NCBI GenBank assembly: GCA_000181795.3
Contig: CM012953.1
Coordinates: forward strand, 18,274,956-18,325,771
DNA: 50,816 nt
Reading direction: 5' to 3'
DNA from: Trichinella spiralis
Lineage: Eukaryota; Nematoda; Enoplea; Trichinellida; Trichinellidae
The translations under genes and the position numbers were made by a program. This document shows, piece by piece, positions 40,848-50,816 of the stretch; positions within the stretch are counted from its first letter, which is position 1, and each line of letters starts with the position of its first letter. Below the pieces are notes generated by a model that worked only from the letters and a program-made list of their open reading frames with translations, did no database searches and was not told the DNA's origin.

Positions 40848-42737
40848 ATGGAACCCACACCAACGCCGCTTTGCCGTTGCCGAGTGCTGTACACGGGCAG
40901 TTCTGTGCCGACGATCGCCAAAGACGGCCTGCAAGGTATACAAGAGCCGTTGGGAAAGCTTTACCCGGCCGAAGGTCTGCTCGACAGCCGCGGAATCGAC
41001 TCCTGGCTCTCGGTCTGGATGAACGGTTTGTTGTTACAGTATGCTGACAATTCGGAAAAGGAACAATTTTTTCCGATTGAATCGTTGCACTACTGCGCTG
41101 CCGTGCGTTTTGTCAACATCTGCGGCTATTCGGTGGCCGGCGGTGGTCAACAATTTCTACCACTCGATTCGCCGTTCGCCAATTTGCCCGATTCGAAGCA
41201 CCCGCCAGTTTTCGCCGCCATTCTCCGACGCACCACCGGCGTCCGGGTGTTGGAATGCCACGCCTTCGTCTGCACGTCGCCCGGCGCCGCCAACGCTTTG
41301 GTGCGTTGCTGCTTTCACGCGTACGCGGAAAATTTTCTCCACAATTCGTCGCACGTCGCTTCGCTGAGGCGTCAACATTCTGGACTGAAATGTCCGTCCG
41401 AGGAGAAGTGCGACGACGACGACGGCGACGACGACAACGACAACAACGATCACACCCACCACCACCACCACCACCACAACGGACCCACGTCGAACTGCAG
41501 TGGACGGAGCTCGTCGCCCGAAGCTTCGGAAATTGTTTTCCAAAACGGCTACGACAGCGATACTGTCAACACTTGGCAACGCAGGCAACAAGCCGGCGAC
41601 TGCGACACGGCCAGCGTGTCCAGCAGCGCCGCGGCCAGGTATAAGAAGAACAAGAAGCTCGAATCCAAGAGGGGCACTTTGAAAAATTATCCTACCCAGT
41701 GGTCGACTCAACGACTGGAAACCAATTCGCGCAATCCCGAAGTCGCCCTCCTACCCTACCAGCGGGCTTGCAGCACCGCAGACGGACGTCGCAGATCGCG
41801 CAGTGAAACCGACCTCCGATTCACCACCGCCACCCGCCATCCTGCTGAACACGCCCTCGTTCCTTACGTCGAACCGACCGCGGCGCTTCTTCCATACGAC
41901 CAGCCCGCCGCATCTTCGCTGGCGTCGATGACCGAGCCATTTCCACCGCCACTCCCGCTAACGGCCCTGGTGCCCTATTCCCACTTGTTCAGACCATCGT
42001 TTTTTCCCCCCAGACCCACTTTGGCGCCGTTGGATCGTGGTCCTCCTCCACCGCCACCGCCACCGTTGATGTTCATGCCGCCGGTGCGCGCGTTTCCATT
42101 CCTACCACCGATGCTTTTCCCCGACCAAATTCCGCCCAGCACACCGCCACGTCGGAAAAAGCGCGCCAAAAGCGGCCAGCACCCACCCACACTGGTGCCG
42201 CAGCCGTTCGCCGTCATGCCGCCGGCTGCGGCGCCGTTGCCCGGCCCTTTTTTCAGCTTCGAAGAGCCGCCGTACGCGTCGATGGCTTCTTGCAGACCGT
42301 TCGTCGACCACCCTCGTCTCTATGGACGATTCGCACGGAGCGGAAGTCAGCCGTCGTTGCGCGGTCCGGATTCAACGTGGCCTTACCCGACGGCGGCGGA
42401 CCCGACGTTGCTTCCACCGCAGCAGGATGTTCTTTTCGACGCCAACTCGTTCTTCGTTGATTCTCCCACTTTACCCTACCGACCCAACAGCAGGTTTACC
42501 AACGGTCAAGCTTATTATTCTCCCCTGCAACCGGACTTCTCAGCACGCAGAAGACAACAACTGGGCGGCGGCCATTTCAACCAACCACCTAAAGTCCACA
42601 AAACCAACGGTGGTTATTCTCCAGACTTGGAACCGAAAATGCAAGCACTTCAACTCAACAATCCAACTCGACAAATGCCCAAATCATCCAAATCTACAAG
42701 CAGAACATCCAAAGCCGATGTTCATCTGATGTATTGA
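40848..42737 (+). CDS. PTB/PID-domain protein with long proline-rich tail
   Basis: 629 aa, no intron. Residues about 9-168 form a PTB/PID-type domain: CRVLYTGSSVPTIAKDGLQG, GIDSWLSVWMNGLLLQY, FFPIESLHYCAAVRFVN, PPVFAAILRRTTGVRVLECH and ANALVRCCFHAYAE follow the strand order and C-terminal helix of PTB domains. The wording resembles a conserved invertebrate PTB protein group of unclear function, and more distantly FAM43. PTB domains bind NPxY-type peptides or phospholipids, so a cytoplasmic adaptor role is likely. The rest is low-complexity: an Asp/Asn run (189-201), seven His (204-210), proline runs (about 365-407) and four AL[LV]PY motifs (300, 336, 346, 373). An in-frame TAA nine bases upstream supports the start. 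The coding sequence is GC-rich against AT-rich flanks. Domain call firm, role inferred. Confidence 0.88.
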   Translation: MEPTPTPLCRCRVLYTGSSVPTIAKDGLQGIQEPLGKLYPAEGLLDSRGIDSWLSVWMNGLLLQYADNSEKEQFFPIESLHYCAAVRFVNICGYSVAGGGQQFLPLDSPFANLPDSKHPPVFAAILRRTTGVRVLECHAFVCTSPGAANALVRCCFHAYAENFLHNSSHVASLRRQHSGLKCPSEEKCDDDDGDDDNDNNDHTHHHHHHHNGPTSNCSGRSSSPEASEIVFQNGYDSDTVNTWQRRQQAGDCDTASVSSSAAARYKKNKKLESKRGTLKNYPTQWSTQRLETNSRNPEVALLPYQRACSTADGRRRSRSETDLRFTTATRHPAEHALVPYVEPTAALLPYDQPAASSLASMTEPFPPPLPLTALVPYSHLFRPSFFPPRPTLAPLDRGPPPPPPPPLMFMPPVRAFPFLPPMLFPDQIPPSTPPRRKKRAKSGQHPPTLVPQPFAVMPPAAAPLPGPFFSFEEPPYASMASCRPFVDHPRLYGRFARSGSQPSLRGPDSTWPYPTAADPTLLPPQQDVLFDANSFFVDSPTLPYRPNSRFTNGQAYYSPLQPDFSARRRQQLGGGHFNQPPKVHKTNGGYSPDLEPKMQALQLNNPTRQMPKSSKSTSRTSKADVHLMY

Positions 42738-43609
42738 GTTACTATTATTATTATTAATTTTTTTTCTTTGCCCTCATTCTATAATCTGCTCAATCCGTGC
42801 AGTTTGTGTTTCTTCAACATCTCATCCGTGCACAATTGATCTTCGCTTGCCATTCATTTGTCATCGTTTTATTCGATTTATTCATTTATTTCATGGTGAT
42901 TTTCACTTCACAATTTTGGACAATTTTTTTTTAATTTATTTAAACTGCTCATTTGATTTATTGACAATGTGCGATGATTTTGATGATTTCATATTGTACA
43001 GTTTATATTACATTTTGTTTTCTCATTGAAAACTCAAATTTTTTTTTTCTTTCTTTCTTTCAAAGAAGCTAATTTTTTTGAAAATTTAATTTCTATTTAA
43101 TTAACACATTATTCACTACTTGTTTTCTTTTTACCAGGCAAGAGGAATAAAAATTATAATTGATTTATGCACATAAAAATTAATATATATTGAAAATTTA
43201 AATAGAATTGCAATTCTTTTATTTCATAATAATGGGAATTTTTAAAATTGAATTCTGTTTGTTTACTTTTTGCTCAAATTTCACCTATGACAGACTGATT
43301 TGATTGATGTATATGATATACATATACATACTTTTCCTTTTTTAAATTACCAATCATGATGAAAATTATAATTCTACTGACCGATGGGCGTAGCTGCTTT
43401 TCCCCTTAGATATAAAGGCTTGTTGTTATTTGCCATCTTTTCAGTGAAAAATTCATGTCATTCGACTGAAGGAATGCAGTAGATGTGAAATTTGATATAT
43501 TATTTTTTTTATAGCCTAGAAAAGCAAAATTGAATGGAATGATTCGCTTTTTGAATTCGTTGAAATAATATTTGTTTTTGCAGTTTTCGTGTAGACGTTT
43601 CTGCTGCAT
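42738..43609. other. 3' flank of the PTB gene
   Basis: AT-rich. An AATAAA at 43146-43151 could end the PTB transcript. No other feature recognised. Confidence 0.4.
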
Positions 43610-44200
43610 TTTTCAAAAGCTTGCATTTTATGCACCGAATGCGGTTTGACCTGTTAAGAGCAGTTTACCTCGACACAAAATTGCCGATACACCACGGTCA
43701 TTCACTTGAATCACACAGTCGATGAGTCATCCTTGACATTTTCCATTTCATTGACAAGTCTGAAATTATCGCCTATGAGCTTCTTCTTCTTCTTCTTATT
43801 CTTATCCTTGACTACGGTATGTCCTCAAGCTTGAACTTTCATCTCCGGTTTATGCGGCCAGGCAAATATTTTCCTTTGCCTATTCAGCATCAGTGAAAGT
43901 GATTCTACTATCCAACCAAACTTACCGTTTGCAAAGTCTTCACTACCATGTCAGCTTCATCAATTCGGTCAATTGTTTGCTGATGAGAAAATGCAAAAGA
44001 AAGACAAATTGAAAATTTCTTCTCCAACTATCACTTAAAACAACTTATCATCCAGTTCTCCAAATTCTACTAGTTTTTCTTGGCTGTCAATATCCTGCGT
44101 ATCAGTTTCAAATAAACAGTTTCACTTTGTTCGCACAACTCCACTGCTAGGTTTTTCTGAATTATCAAAAAAAATTTTTTCCAAACCAATAACAACAATA
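43610..44200 (-). pseudogene. unidentified decayed coding region
   Basis: On the minus strand several short stretches have the composition of real protein and follow one another in changing frames with interruptions: DIDSQEKLVEFGELDDKLF (about 44040-44100), QTIDRIDEADMVVKTLQT (43926-43979), NRQRKIFAWPHKPEMKVQA (about 43830-43890), LIGDNFRLVNEMENVKDD (about 43725-43785) and VNDRGVSAILCRGKLLLTG (about 43640-43700). These are less AT-rich than the flanks. Some gaps have good splice signals (a pyrimidine-rich AG before 43979 and GTAAGT after 43926), so part of it could be a real spliced gene. The repeated frame changes favour a processed or element-derived relic. I cannot name the family. Confidence 0.35.
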
Positions 44201-44897
44201 ATATTCATTGCGTAAGCAGATCATTTAGTACTTTGTTGCCGATTTGCTTTCAACGTGAAATTTTCAATTACATTCCAACTTCAAACTAAGCGTAGGTTGT
44301 TTCAAAAGACAAAAATTCATTTCACTCTCAATTTATCTTGTCAACAAATTTTATTTCAAAGAGAATAAATATTTAATTAAGAAGTTATTGCTAAAATTTT
44401 TATTCAAAAATCTATTTTTAAAAAGTTTCTTTATCATAAACGGAGTCCTTATTTGTAAATAATTAGTTTAATTTCAAACGTAATTATTACTAACTAACAG
44501 TATCGATACACATTTATTTTATTCATTTATCAACAATTATCCTTACAAATATGGAACACACATTTTTTAGAATAAGCAAAGCTTGAAAATATAACACTTT
44601 TTAATTAAAATTAACAATATTGTAAAATTTGGTAATTTAACAACATAACCATACATTAATTGCCAAAAAATGTTTGTAGAACTGTTTGAAGAAATGTACA
44701 GTATGCCTGAAATGCAGGTTTCTACATGGCGGCTGTTACATTCTACATGGAAATTAAATTGGAAAATAACACAGAAATAATTTAGTACTGTATAGATTTA
44801 TTTAAAAATTTTATCATTCAATTTATTATTTCATTCAACCACAATTAATTATTTATCATTCACTCACAGCATCCAGAGAAAACTTTTTAAAAATAGC

Positions 44898-45391
44898 TGT
44901 TGGAAACGGAAGGTACAGTAATCCCGATACCTGCAGATCAACAGTGCGGCATTTCTGAAAACGGCATTTCGCTACGGGTCAACACAATAAGATTTTGCAA
45001 ATCTTATCGTGTGCGGGTTCGTTTCGGGGTGTATAGGCCAGTGTTCTGACCGTACTGACTCACTGAACCTGGAAAAACAATAACGGATCACCAAGGTCGA
45101 TCCTATATAAGGGCTTGGACAAAGCAGACTTGAAGTATCAACCATTAGTCATTGTTGACGAGGTTAAAAACGAAACAAGTGCGAGCGTGTGATCAAGTGA
45201 AGTGCGAGTATCGCAGAGGAAGCTACCATCTTAACGTATAGCCATCATTTCGTTAGAATCGAGTCTGTCTCGTCCTGAATTACAATAAAGTTTGAGTATC
45301 AACTTTGTGATTGTTTTCCTTGTATCAACCGACTCTTCGGCTTTACTGTGAGTCGATTTGAACTGCGCGCCTGAACATCAATAATAATACA
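44898..45391 (+). mobile_element. LTR-like block, probably a fossil retrotransposon terminus
   Basis: The block begins TGTTGGAAACGG and ends AATAATAATACA. It contains a TATATAAGG box (near 45103) and, about 180 bp later, a CAATAAAG polyadenylation signal, in the order expected of an LTR. It is much richer in GC than its surroundings. TGTTGGAA starts are common in BEL/Pao LTRs. The partner LTR is not seen in the window, and no clear target duplication is visible. It may be a solo LTR or the left end of a decayed element. Confidence 0.45.
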
Positions 45392-46855
45392 GTCCAGTGC
45401 CAGTTGGCATAATTGTGTCGCCAGCAATAACCTTGTTATAACTGAACTTCATTACAGATAAGTTGATTCTGTTCAAAGTTTGGTTTGCGCGGCAGTTCAG
45501 TTCAAATTGTAGTTAAAATTACGCGTTTCATTGATCTATCATTTTCTGTTGTTGACAGATTAGTGTGAGAATTAGTCCTAAGCAAATATCTCTGACCACT
45601 AGTTCGACTTATTGAGTGAAACCTTATTTGCACTACTACATGGGCAATAATATGATACTGCAGAGGTTTCCTTGACAGGAGCTAAACTGGACAACTGCAC
45701 CATGCATTTTTCTTATTTTTCCTCACAGGGACTATAGGTGTTTTTTTGGCAGTGTCATATGTTTCAGATGATCAGAAACAAACAAACAGAACAGCTTTTT
45801 CACATTCTGCCAATCTGTAGAGCAGCCCTTAACTCGTAGCACTGCTATATGTGACTTTGAATCAATCAGTTTTGCGTAAAAACCAAAACTTTGTTTAAAT
45901 ATCTTCGAAACTCGATAAGCAATCACATCAAATAACAAAAATCCAAAATATCAATATAATTTTAAATTGAAAATATGGACATTTTTTTCCTGCTTCATAA
46001 GCCAGTTTGAAAAAATATGCTTAGAGCTCACTTTTCATTATACTTCAATACTTCCAGTACTAATAATTTATTATACTATGAACTAAACATTTTTTAAATC
46101 GACTAATGCAAATTTCTAACTGCTTTTCATTTTTATTCCACTATGTTTGCAGTTAGAGTTGCATGCTGCCGTTCATTTAGACGGTTTCATCATTATTGCC
46201 AGAAAAAGTTTAGCGAATCAAATCATTTTTAACTTAAAATATGTTTGTACAAAATGTTTCAGATTTGAATAGCATACATTTAATTTGAAAAATTCCACTT
46301 TCATGGGCTTCATCAAAGAGCTGCTTAAAGCCACCGTTATGCATTTGTCACAATAACAACAAGTGAGCGATAAAAAATAATAATCAATATGAAACATCAA
46401 CTTCTAAATAAATGTTGTAAAGTAAACTGACATCAGTGCAGATTCTGGAACGTGTTTCAGTGTGTTTATTCAAAGAAACACTGCAAATTCTCTTTACAGT
46501 TTGATCTGTAAGTTCGTCCGCGATATTTGATATGGCGGGCGATTAAAAAGGAGGTTGCTGATCACGTTCAGGCAAGCTAATGCTCTTCGCGCAACAGCAA
46601 ACGAAATACTGAATATGGAAGTTTATTCCAAAGATAGAAGTCAACAGAAAGTATACAAAACTGCAAAACAAACAAATGGTTCGAAAAGTAACACACAAGA
46701 CTAAGATTCAAGAACTCTACAGCACGTTGCTCACAACTACCGCACACTCGCACAGTCAGAATGATACTGCTCCTTTTCGTCGCTGCATTCCTCACTGAAA
46801 TGCAGGTGCGACTTCAACACACTATACACTACAGTATGATGGTGTCCATATCACA

Positions 46856-47210
46856 GTGTTAGGAAGTGACCACGTAAACAGGACCATGAAAAATTCCAAA
46901 GAAATAGAAAGAAATATCTAACTGTCGAGAAACAAACAACTTACTAAACAAAAACAAAAAATGGAAATTCGAAGAAAAGTAATTTCCAACAAACACTATA
47001 ATTTTTAACGTCACCAAAAAAAGAATGCCAAAGCTGAAACTTTCACAATATTTTTCTTGCAAATAGTCAGAAAAAGTCATGAAATTTCAATGACATACAA
47101 AATACATGTAAGGCAGCTCAAAAGCGCTTAAAAATCAAAATAGGTCAATGTAACTCGAAACGTACTACATGTTTCCTAACACCATATACGTACTATATGG
47201 TGTTAAGAAA
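46856..47210. mobile_element. small inverted-repeat element (MITE-like) with a strong hairpin at its right side
   Basis: GTGTTAGGAA (46856-46865) recurs inverted as TTCCTAACAC (47173-47182), enclosing about 330 bp. The right copy is also one arm of a second inverted repeat: 47172-47188 pairs with 47194-47210 (16 of 17 bases) around a 5-base loop. No transposase remains. A Tc1/mariner-related MITE or foldback element is possible; the family is not identified. Confidence 0.35.
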
Positions 47211-47779
47211 TCTATCTTTTGAACTTCCAAATCCCTTTTGTAAGTGTACTGCATGTTTTTATTTATGACGATCCAAAACAATGAATGTTGTTTTATTCAA
47301 TTTAATTCAATTTCAATCAGTTGAATCAAGAACGGGAAATAATACAATAGCTGAATAGCGGTTTGAAATGTTTGCTAGGCTAACTTTCTTGCTTCTTTTT
47401 CCTCCTCCCTCTTCACTCTTATTTATACATATTGGTTGACCTCATTCCACGTCTGATGGCTTAAATTTCTGAGGAAAAATCTAATAAAAATGGGTTGTTC
47501 GTGCAACCGTTTAATTTGTGTGGCTCCGGTGAATGCAACAGCCGCGCTGTCAGTAACATTTCAGTTTTGACAAGTTCTCAGTAACTGATCCCTGAGGTTG
47601 TGACAGGTATGCAGTGAGGACGCTGACCGTTTGGCCATTTTATTGCCATTCCATTGTGCACCATCAAGAAAAACAAGGTTGTCAGCTTACATTGCGTCAC
47701 CATTGTTTTGTTGCAGTAAACAATATTTTGATCTTGGGGAGTTTAAAAATTTATAAGCAGGTATAGAAAAAAGATTTCT

Positions 47780-47930
47780 CAAGACCTCCCACCCCAAGAA
47801 GGTGCATCGGGATTATGTGTCACCGGATGGTTCCACCAAGTGGAGTAATCTAGCAGATCAGGTTACTACTCCTTGTCTGGTTTTCAACGTCGTAGATCTG
47901 ACTACACCGTTTTCACTCTTCTAATTGGCC
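47780..47930 (-). mobile_element. fossil BEL/Pao pol fragment, C-terminal end
   Basis: On the minus strand a short stretch reads like the extreme C-terminus of a BEL/Pao integrase (NGVVRSTTLKTRQGVVT, then ARLLHLVEPSG). It is an old broken fragment, on the opposite strand to the reverse-transcriptase fragment 300 bp away. Confidence 0.45.
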
Positions 47931-48239
47931 ATTTGACCCATGCAGTACCGTGTTCATGCATGGACTGACTTTTTGATCGAAAAAGAAACGCGTTAATGTT
48001 GGTCAAAGAGAGCAAAAGATACGATGTAAGGTTAAAATATAATTCTTTGAAAATGAACCAGAAAGAATTTTTCCACAAAATATAAAAATGCAAAACTGTT
48101 TTTATTTGTGAATGAGATTGCAGATTTTTAATTTCTATTAGTAAAAGTTGTCATTGCTTTAAGCAGTATTTAATATTTTCGGTTGAAGAAAATTTTTTAT
48201 TTCTCATTTTATCACTTATTCATACAATGGCCAATATAT

Positions 48240-48925
48240 ATGAGTTCTGCCCTGTCCAGTAATCGCTGCAGTGAGATATACCTTGAGTATAGAAGGACGA
48301 AAGTGCTGTGTTGTATTCGACGGCTCAGTGCGCTACGGAGTAACTTTGTTGAACCTCCTGCAGAAAGCATGTCCCAACATCTAGACCGACCTGTTGGAGG
48401 CTCTCCTCTGGTCAGGAGGTAGGGTTGCAGGCGGACATTGAGAAGATGTATATATAGATCCAAATCCGCGAAAAGGACGGGTACGCCTGTAGATTTCTCT
48501 GGAGGGACAAGACTCAAGGTGTCCGCAAGTACTGACTCACCATGGTGTTTCAGATTGCCTTGTTAACCCTTTTTAGCCATGAGCACCGTTAGGGTGTGCG
48601 CACAATGCCACTGAGCTTCAACACCGCGAGCGGCAGCGGAAGTGCTTCATAACATGTACGTGGATACCTTGGCGACATCCTGCGAAACACTTGATGAGGC
48701 AAGGACGCTGGCTGCCCAACTGTAGAAGTTGATGGCGTGCGGTGGGTTCCATCTGCACAAGTGGGCTAACAACGAGCTCTCGTCGCTTAGTGCAATTGCT
48801 CAACAGAAAAATGGTCGGCACAAGGCATGGGATGCCATTGGAAGACGCTGAGAATTTATTGGGACCGCGAAAGACCACCTGACCTTTATCCCTCTGAAAA
48901 CAACTCGCCACGACGGCTCAGGTTC
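48240..48925 (+). mobile_element. fossil BEL/Pao pol fragment, reverse-transcriptase region
   Basis: The + strand keeps landmarks of the BEL/Pao reverse transcriptase in order: a motif like ADIEKMY/QIQI, FLWRDKTQGVRKY near 48500, an altered catalytic stretch MYVDTLATSCETLDEARTLA near 48655-48715, and GGFHLHKWANNELSSLSA near 48740-48795. It is clearly broken, with several interruptions. No LTR pair frames it. Confidence 0.6.
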
Positions 48926-49599
48926 CAAGCGCTAGCTGCTTAACATGGCGTCCAGTGTGTTGTAGGCTGTTTGTCCCCCTTCACAGTGAGAGCACAGCTT
49001 CCCGTGTCAGACCCTCGGTTGTCCGTCGCCGCGATCTTTCTCTGTGGTATCCGTCTTGTTTTTGTTCGGCCCGTGTCTTGCGCACACCGCTTCAATAGGT
49101 GTGTCACGCTGACGAGGATGTTCCGTCTTTCATTTACACTCGACCAACACTTTAAATCACCCAACGTAATTATCTTTCTTGCATTGGCGCCTACGTTATT
49201 TCTTCCCTTCGATCTTGACTTTCTTTTAACTGTTACCGCAACCGCAGCCGTTACACAATGTTGTAGTAGACTCACAGAGCAATTATACTACACATGATTA
49301 TTGACAGTTAGGTTCTGTAGCTAATTGTCTTTTTTTGCGCTAGATCAGAATATTCACAAAATCTCGTTTCATATTTGAGAATCGTGAGTATATTTTATTG
49401 ATCATGCAATCAAACAACAGGTAAATATGAGCAAACAGATACAACGACTTATCTCTCTCACGAACTTAAACTCAACTAACTGATTTACTATTATTTTCTG
49501 ATTCAATAATAATAACAATATCGATTGTTTTTTTTCCACAAAAACGATGGCGATAAATCATTCACAAACGTTGGCAGAGTGATAAGTTAATGCACGCTT

Positions 49600-50050
49600 C
49601 TAAAAATATCATTCAAAGCATAGGATTCTACAAATGTCTTCAAATGCTCATGTTTGGGTGGCGGAAGAGTTGGCGAAGTTGGGACGCAGGGCATGTGTGT
49701 CAGGCGCGACTTGGTGGCGCTTTTCACCGGTGGGGTAGCGTCGAAATAAGTACACCGTGCCATTCGGCTGCAGGAACCGCCTACCTTCGCTGAAGCACGC
49801 AAGTTGGCTGATAAAGTGAGAAAGGCGGAGAAGCATTTTCAGGAGCGACGACAACCGCGCACTGGCGTTATGAAACAAAAGAAGGACGATGTGACGGAAC
49901 ATGTGGAGGCTCTGTGGCCCTGAGAGATGAAGAAGCTAGCAAGGCAAGTCCAGGAAATAGAGCGAACAGCCCCACGAACCGTCAGACGAGTTGGAAGCTT
50001 TTGCTGCGGCTGCTTTAGAAAGGATGGTCCCACTTGGGCTCAATTTTGTT
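49600..50050 (+). mobile_element. fossil gag-like fragment of an LTR retrotransposon
   Basis: Readable pieces on the + strand, PTFAEARKLADKVRKAEKHF and KKLARQVQEIERT, followed by a cysteine-rich CCGC remnant, resemble the C-terminal gag and zinc-knuckle region of Gypsy-type elements. The copy is broken. Family placement is tentative. Confidence 0.35.
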
Positions 50051-50054
50051 CCCA

Positions 50055-50700
50055 TTTGGTCCCACTGTTCATTTATTGGTCGTTGTCCTCGCTATTTTAT
50101 TAGTCCGTAATCTCGCTATTTTATTAGACCGTAAAGTCTTTTTCGTATTGGTTTTCCTTGTCTAATTGCTCATTGATTCACATCTTTCCCTTGTGATTAG
50201 CTGTAATATTTTTTTATTTCATTGGTTCAAATATTCCATTTAGGATTACGTAACTTTAATAATAGTGACGTAACATAAAAAATGAAAATATTTATTATTC
50301 CAAAATTTTATTGTCTGTTTGAAGTTTCGTCATTCATTAAAATTTTGTTTATTTAAATATATTATTTGTTGTGTAGTCTATACTTTTTCATTATCAGTAT
50401 TTTTGAAAATAATTTTTATCATTGTCCTCTATTTTATTGTACCAAAGTGACGTTATAGGGGTGGTTTTACTCGGTCCCGCTTTTCTCTCATTGGTCTTTG
50501 CCCACGCTATTTTATTAGACCGTCAAATCTTTGTTGTATTGGTTTTCATTTTATTTGGCCGTGAAGTCTTTGTTGAAATGGTTTTCTTTGTCTAATTCCT
50601 CAATGAAGTCTTTGTCGCATTGGTTATATTTGTCTAATTGCTCATTGAATCTCACTCATCAGTTGTGAATAAGATATGACGGTCCTATAAAATAGCTGTG
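50055..50700 (+). repeat. diverged direct repeats, LTR-like, running off the window edge
   Basis: A block containing CGCTATTTTATTAGACCGT, then AAGTCTTT, TTGGTTTTC and TTGTCTAATTGCTCATTGA, occurs at about 50070-50178 and again about 410 bp later at 50485-50650, where its parts are further repeated. A CCTATAAAATAG box follows at about 50684. This looks like LTR sequence of a retrotransposon, possibly the one that left the gag-like fragment just upstream. Confidence 0.45.
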
Positions 50701-50816
50701 GGTAATCGTGCATCGAGATAAATGCGGGTCGAGTGTACCATCGCGATTTATTCCAAATGTGATAGTACTGAATTCGACATAGATAATAATATATTATATG
50801 AAATTGAGAGTCTTTA

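Noticed and set aside
41157-42311. Long antisense and alternative frames across the PTB gene
   Set aside because: Low-complexity shadows of proline, aspartate and histidine codons in the real frame.
43769-43830. Plus-strand ATG followed by a run of Phe/Leu codons and a GTATGT donor, resembling a signal-peptide exon
   Set aside because: It is the complement of a (GAA)n lysine-rich stretch in the minus-strand coding relic, so the hydrophobic run is a shadow; no second exon seen.

Overview
This window looks like a piece of a nematode genome. It is strongly AT-rich and has small spliced genes with several introns of 50-56 bp, a two-exon innexin of nematode type, a PP1 catalytic subunit, and decayed hAT and BEL/Pao elements. 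A cystatin-like module without the QxVxG loop recalls the divergent cystatin modules known from Trichinella, which hints weakly at clade I (Dorylaimia). That placement is inference.

Layout. 1-4.1 kb: no gene, one hAT relic. 4.2-9.4 kb (+): a nine-exon gene, the most unusual feature here. It encodes about 512 aa: signal peptide, a type-2-cystatin-like domain, a NUDT9-homology domain (the ADP-ribose-binding Nudix fold also found in TRPM2) whose Nudix box is destroyed, and a C-terminal pair of hydrophobic segments. Its 2.7-kb first intron holds a decayed multi-copy element. 13.3-14.9 kb (+): an intronless, complete cytochrome P450. 15.7-20.5 kb (-): a seven-exon PP1 catalytic subunit, convergent with the P450. 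21.9-29.4 kb (-): an innexin with one 6.3-kb intron. 29.4-40.4 kb: about 11 kb of AT-rich DNA in which I find no gene. 40.8-42.7 kb (+): an intronless PTB/PID-domain protein with a long disordered tail carrying four AL[LV]PY motifs. 43.6-50.8 kb: an element graveyard with an unidentified minus-strand coding relic, an LTR-like block, a small inverted-repeat element, BEL/Pao pol fragments on both strands, a gag-like fragment and a repeated LTR-like tract running off the edge.

The host genes do not form an obvious pathway. They look like independent units: phosphatase catalysis, gap junctions, a P450 monooxygenase, an adaptor or scaffold protein, and the cystatin/NUDT9-H protein. Coding exons are much richer in GC than their flanks, which helped separate real exons from chance open frames. 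All exon joins were read by eye from splice sites and reading phase, without transcript evidence.
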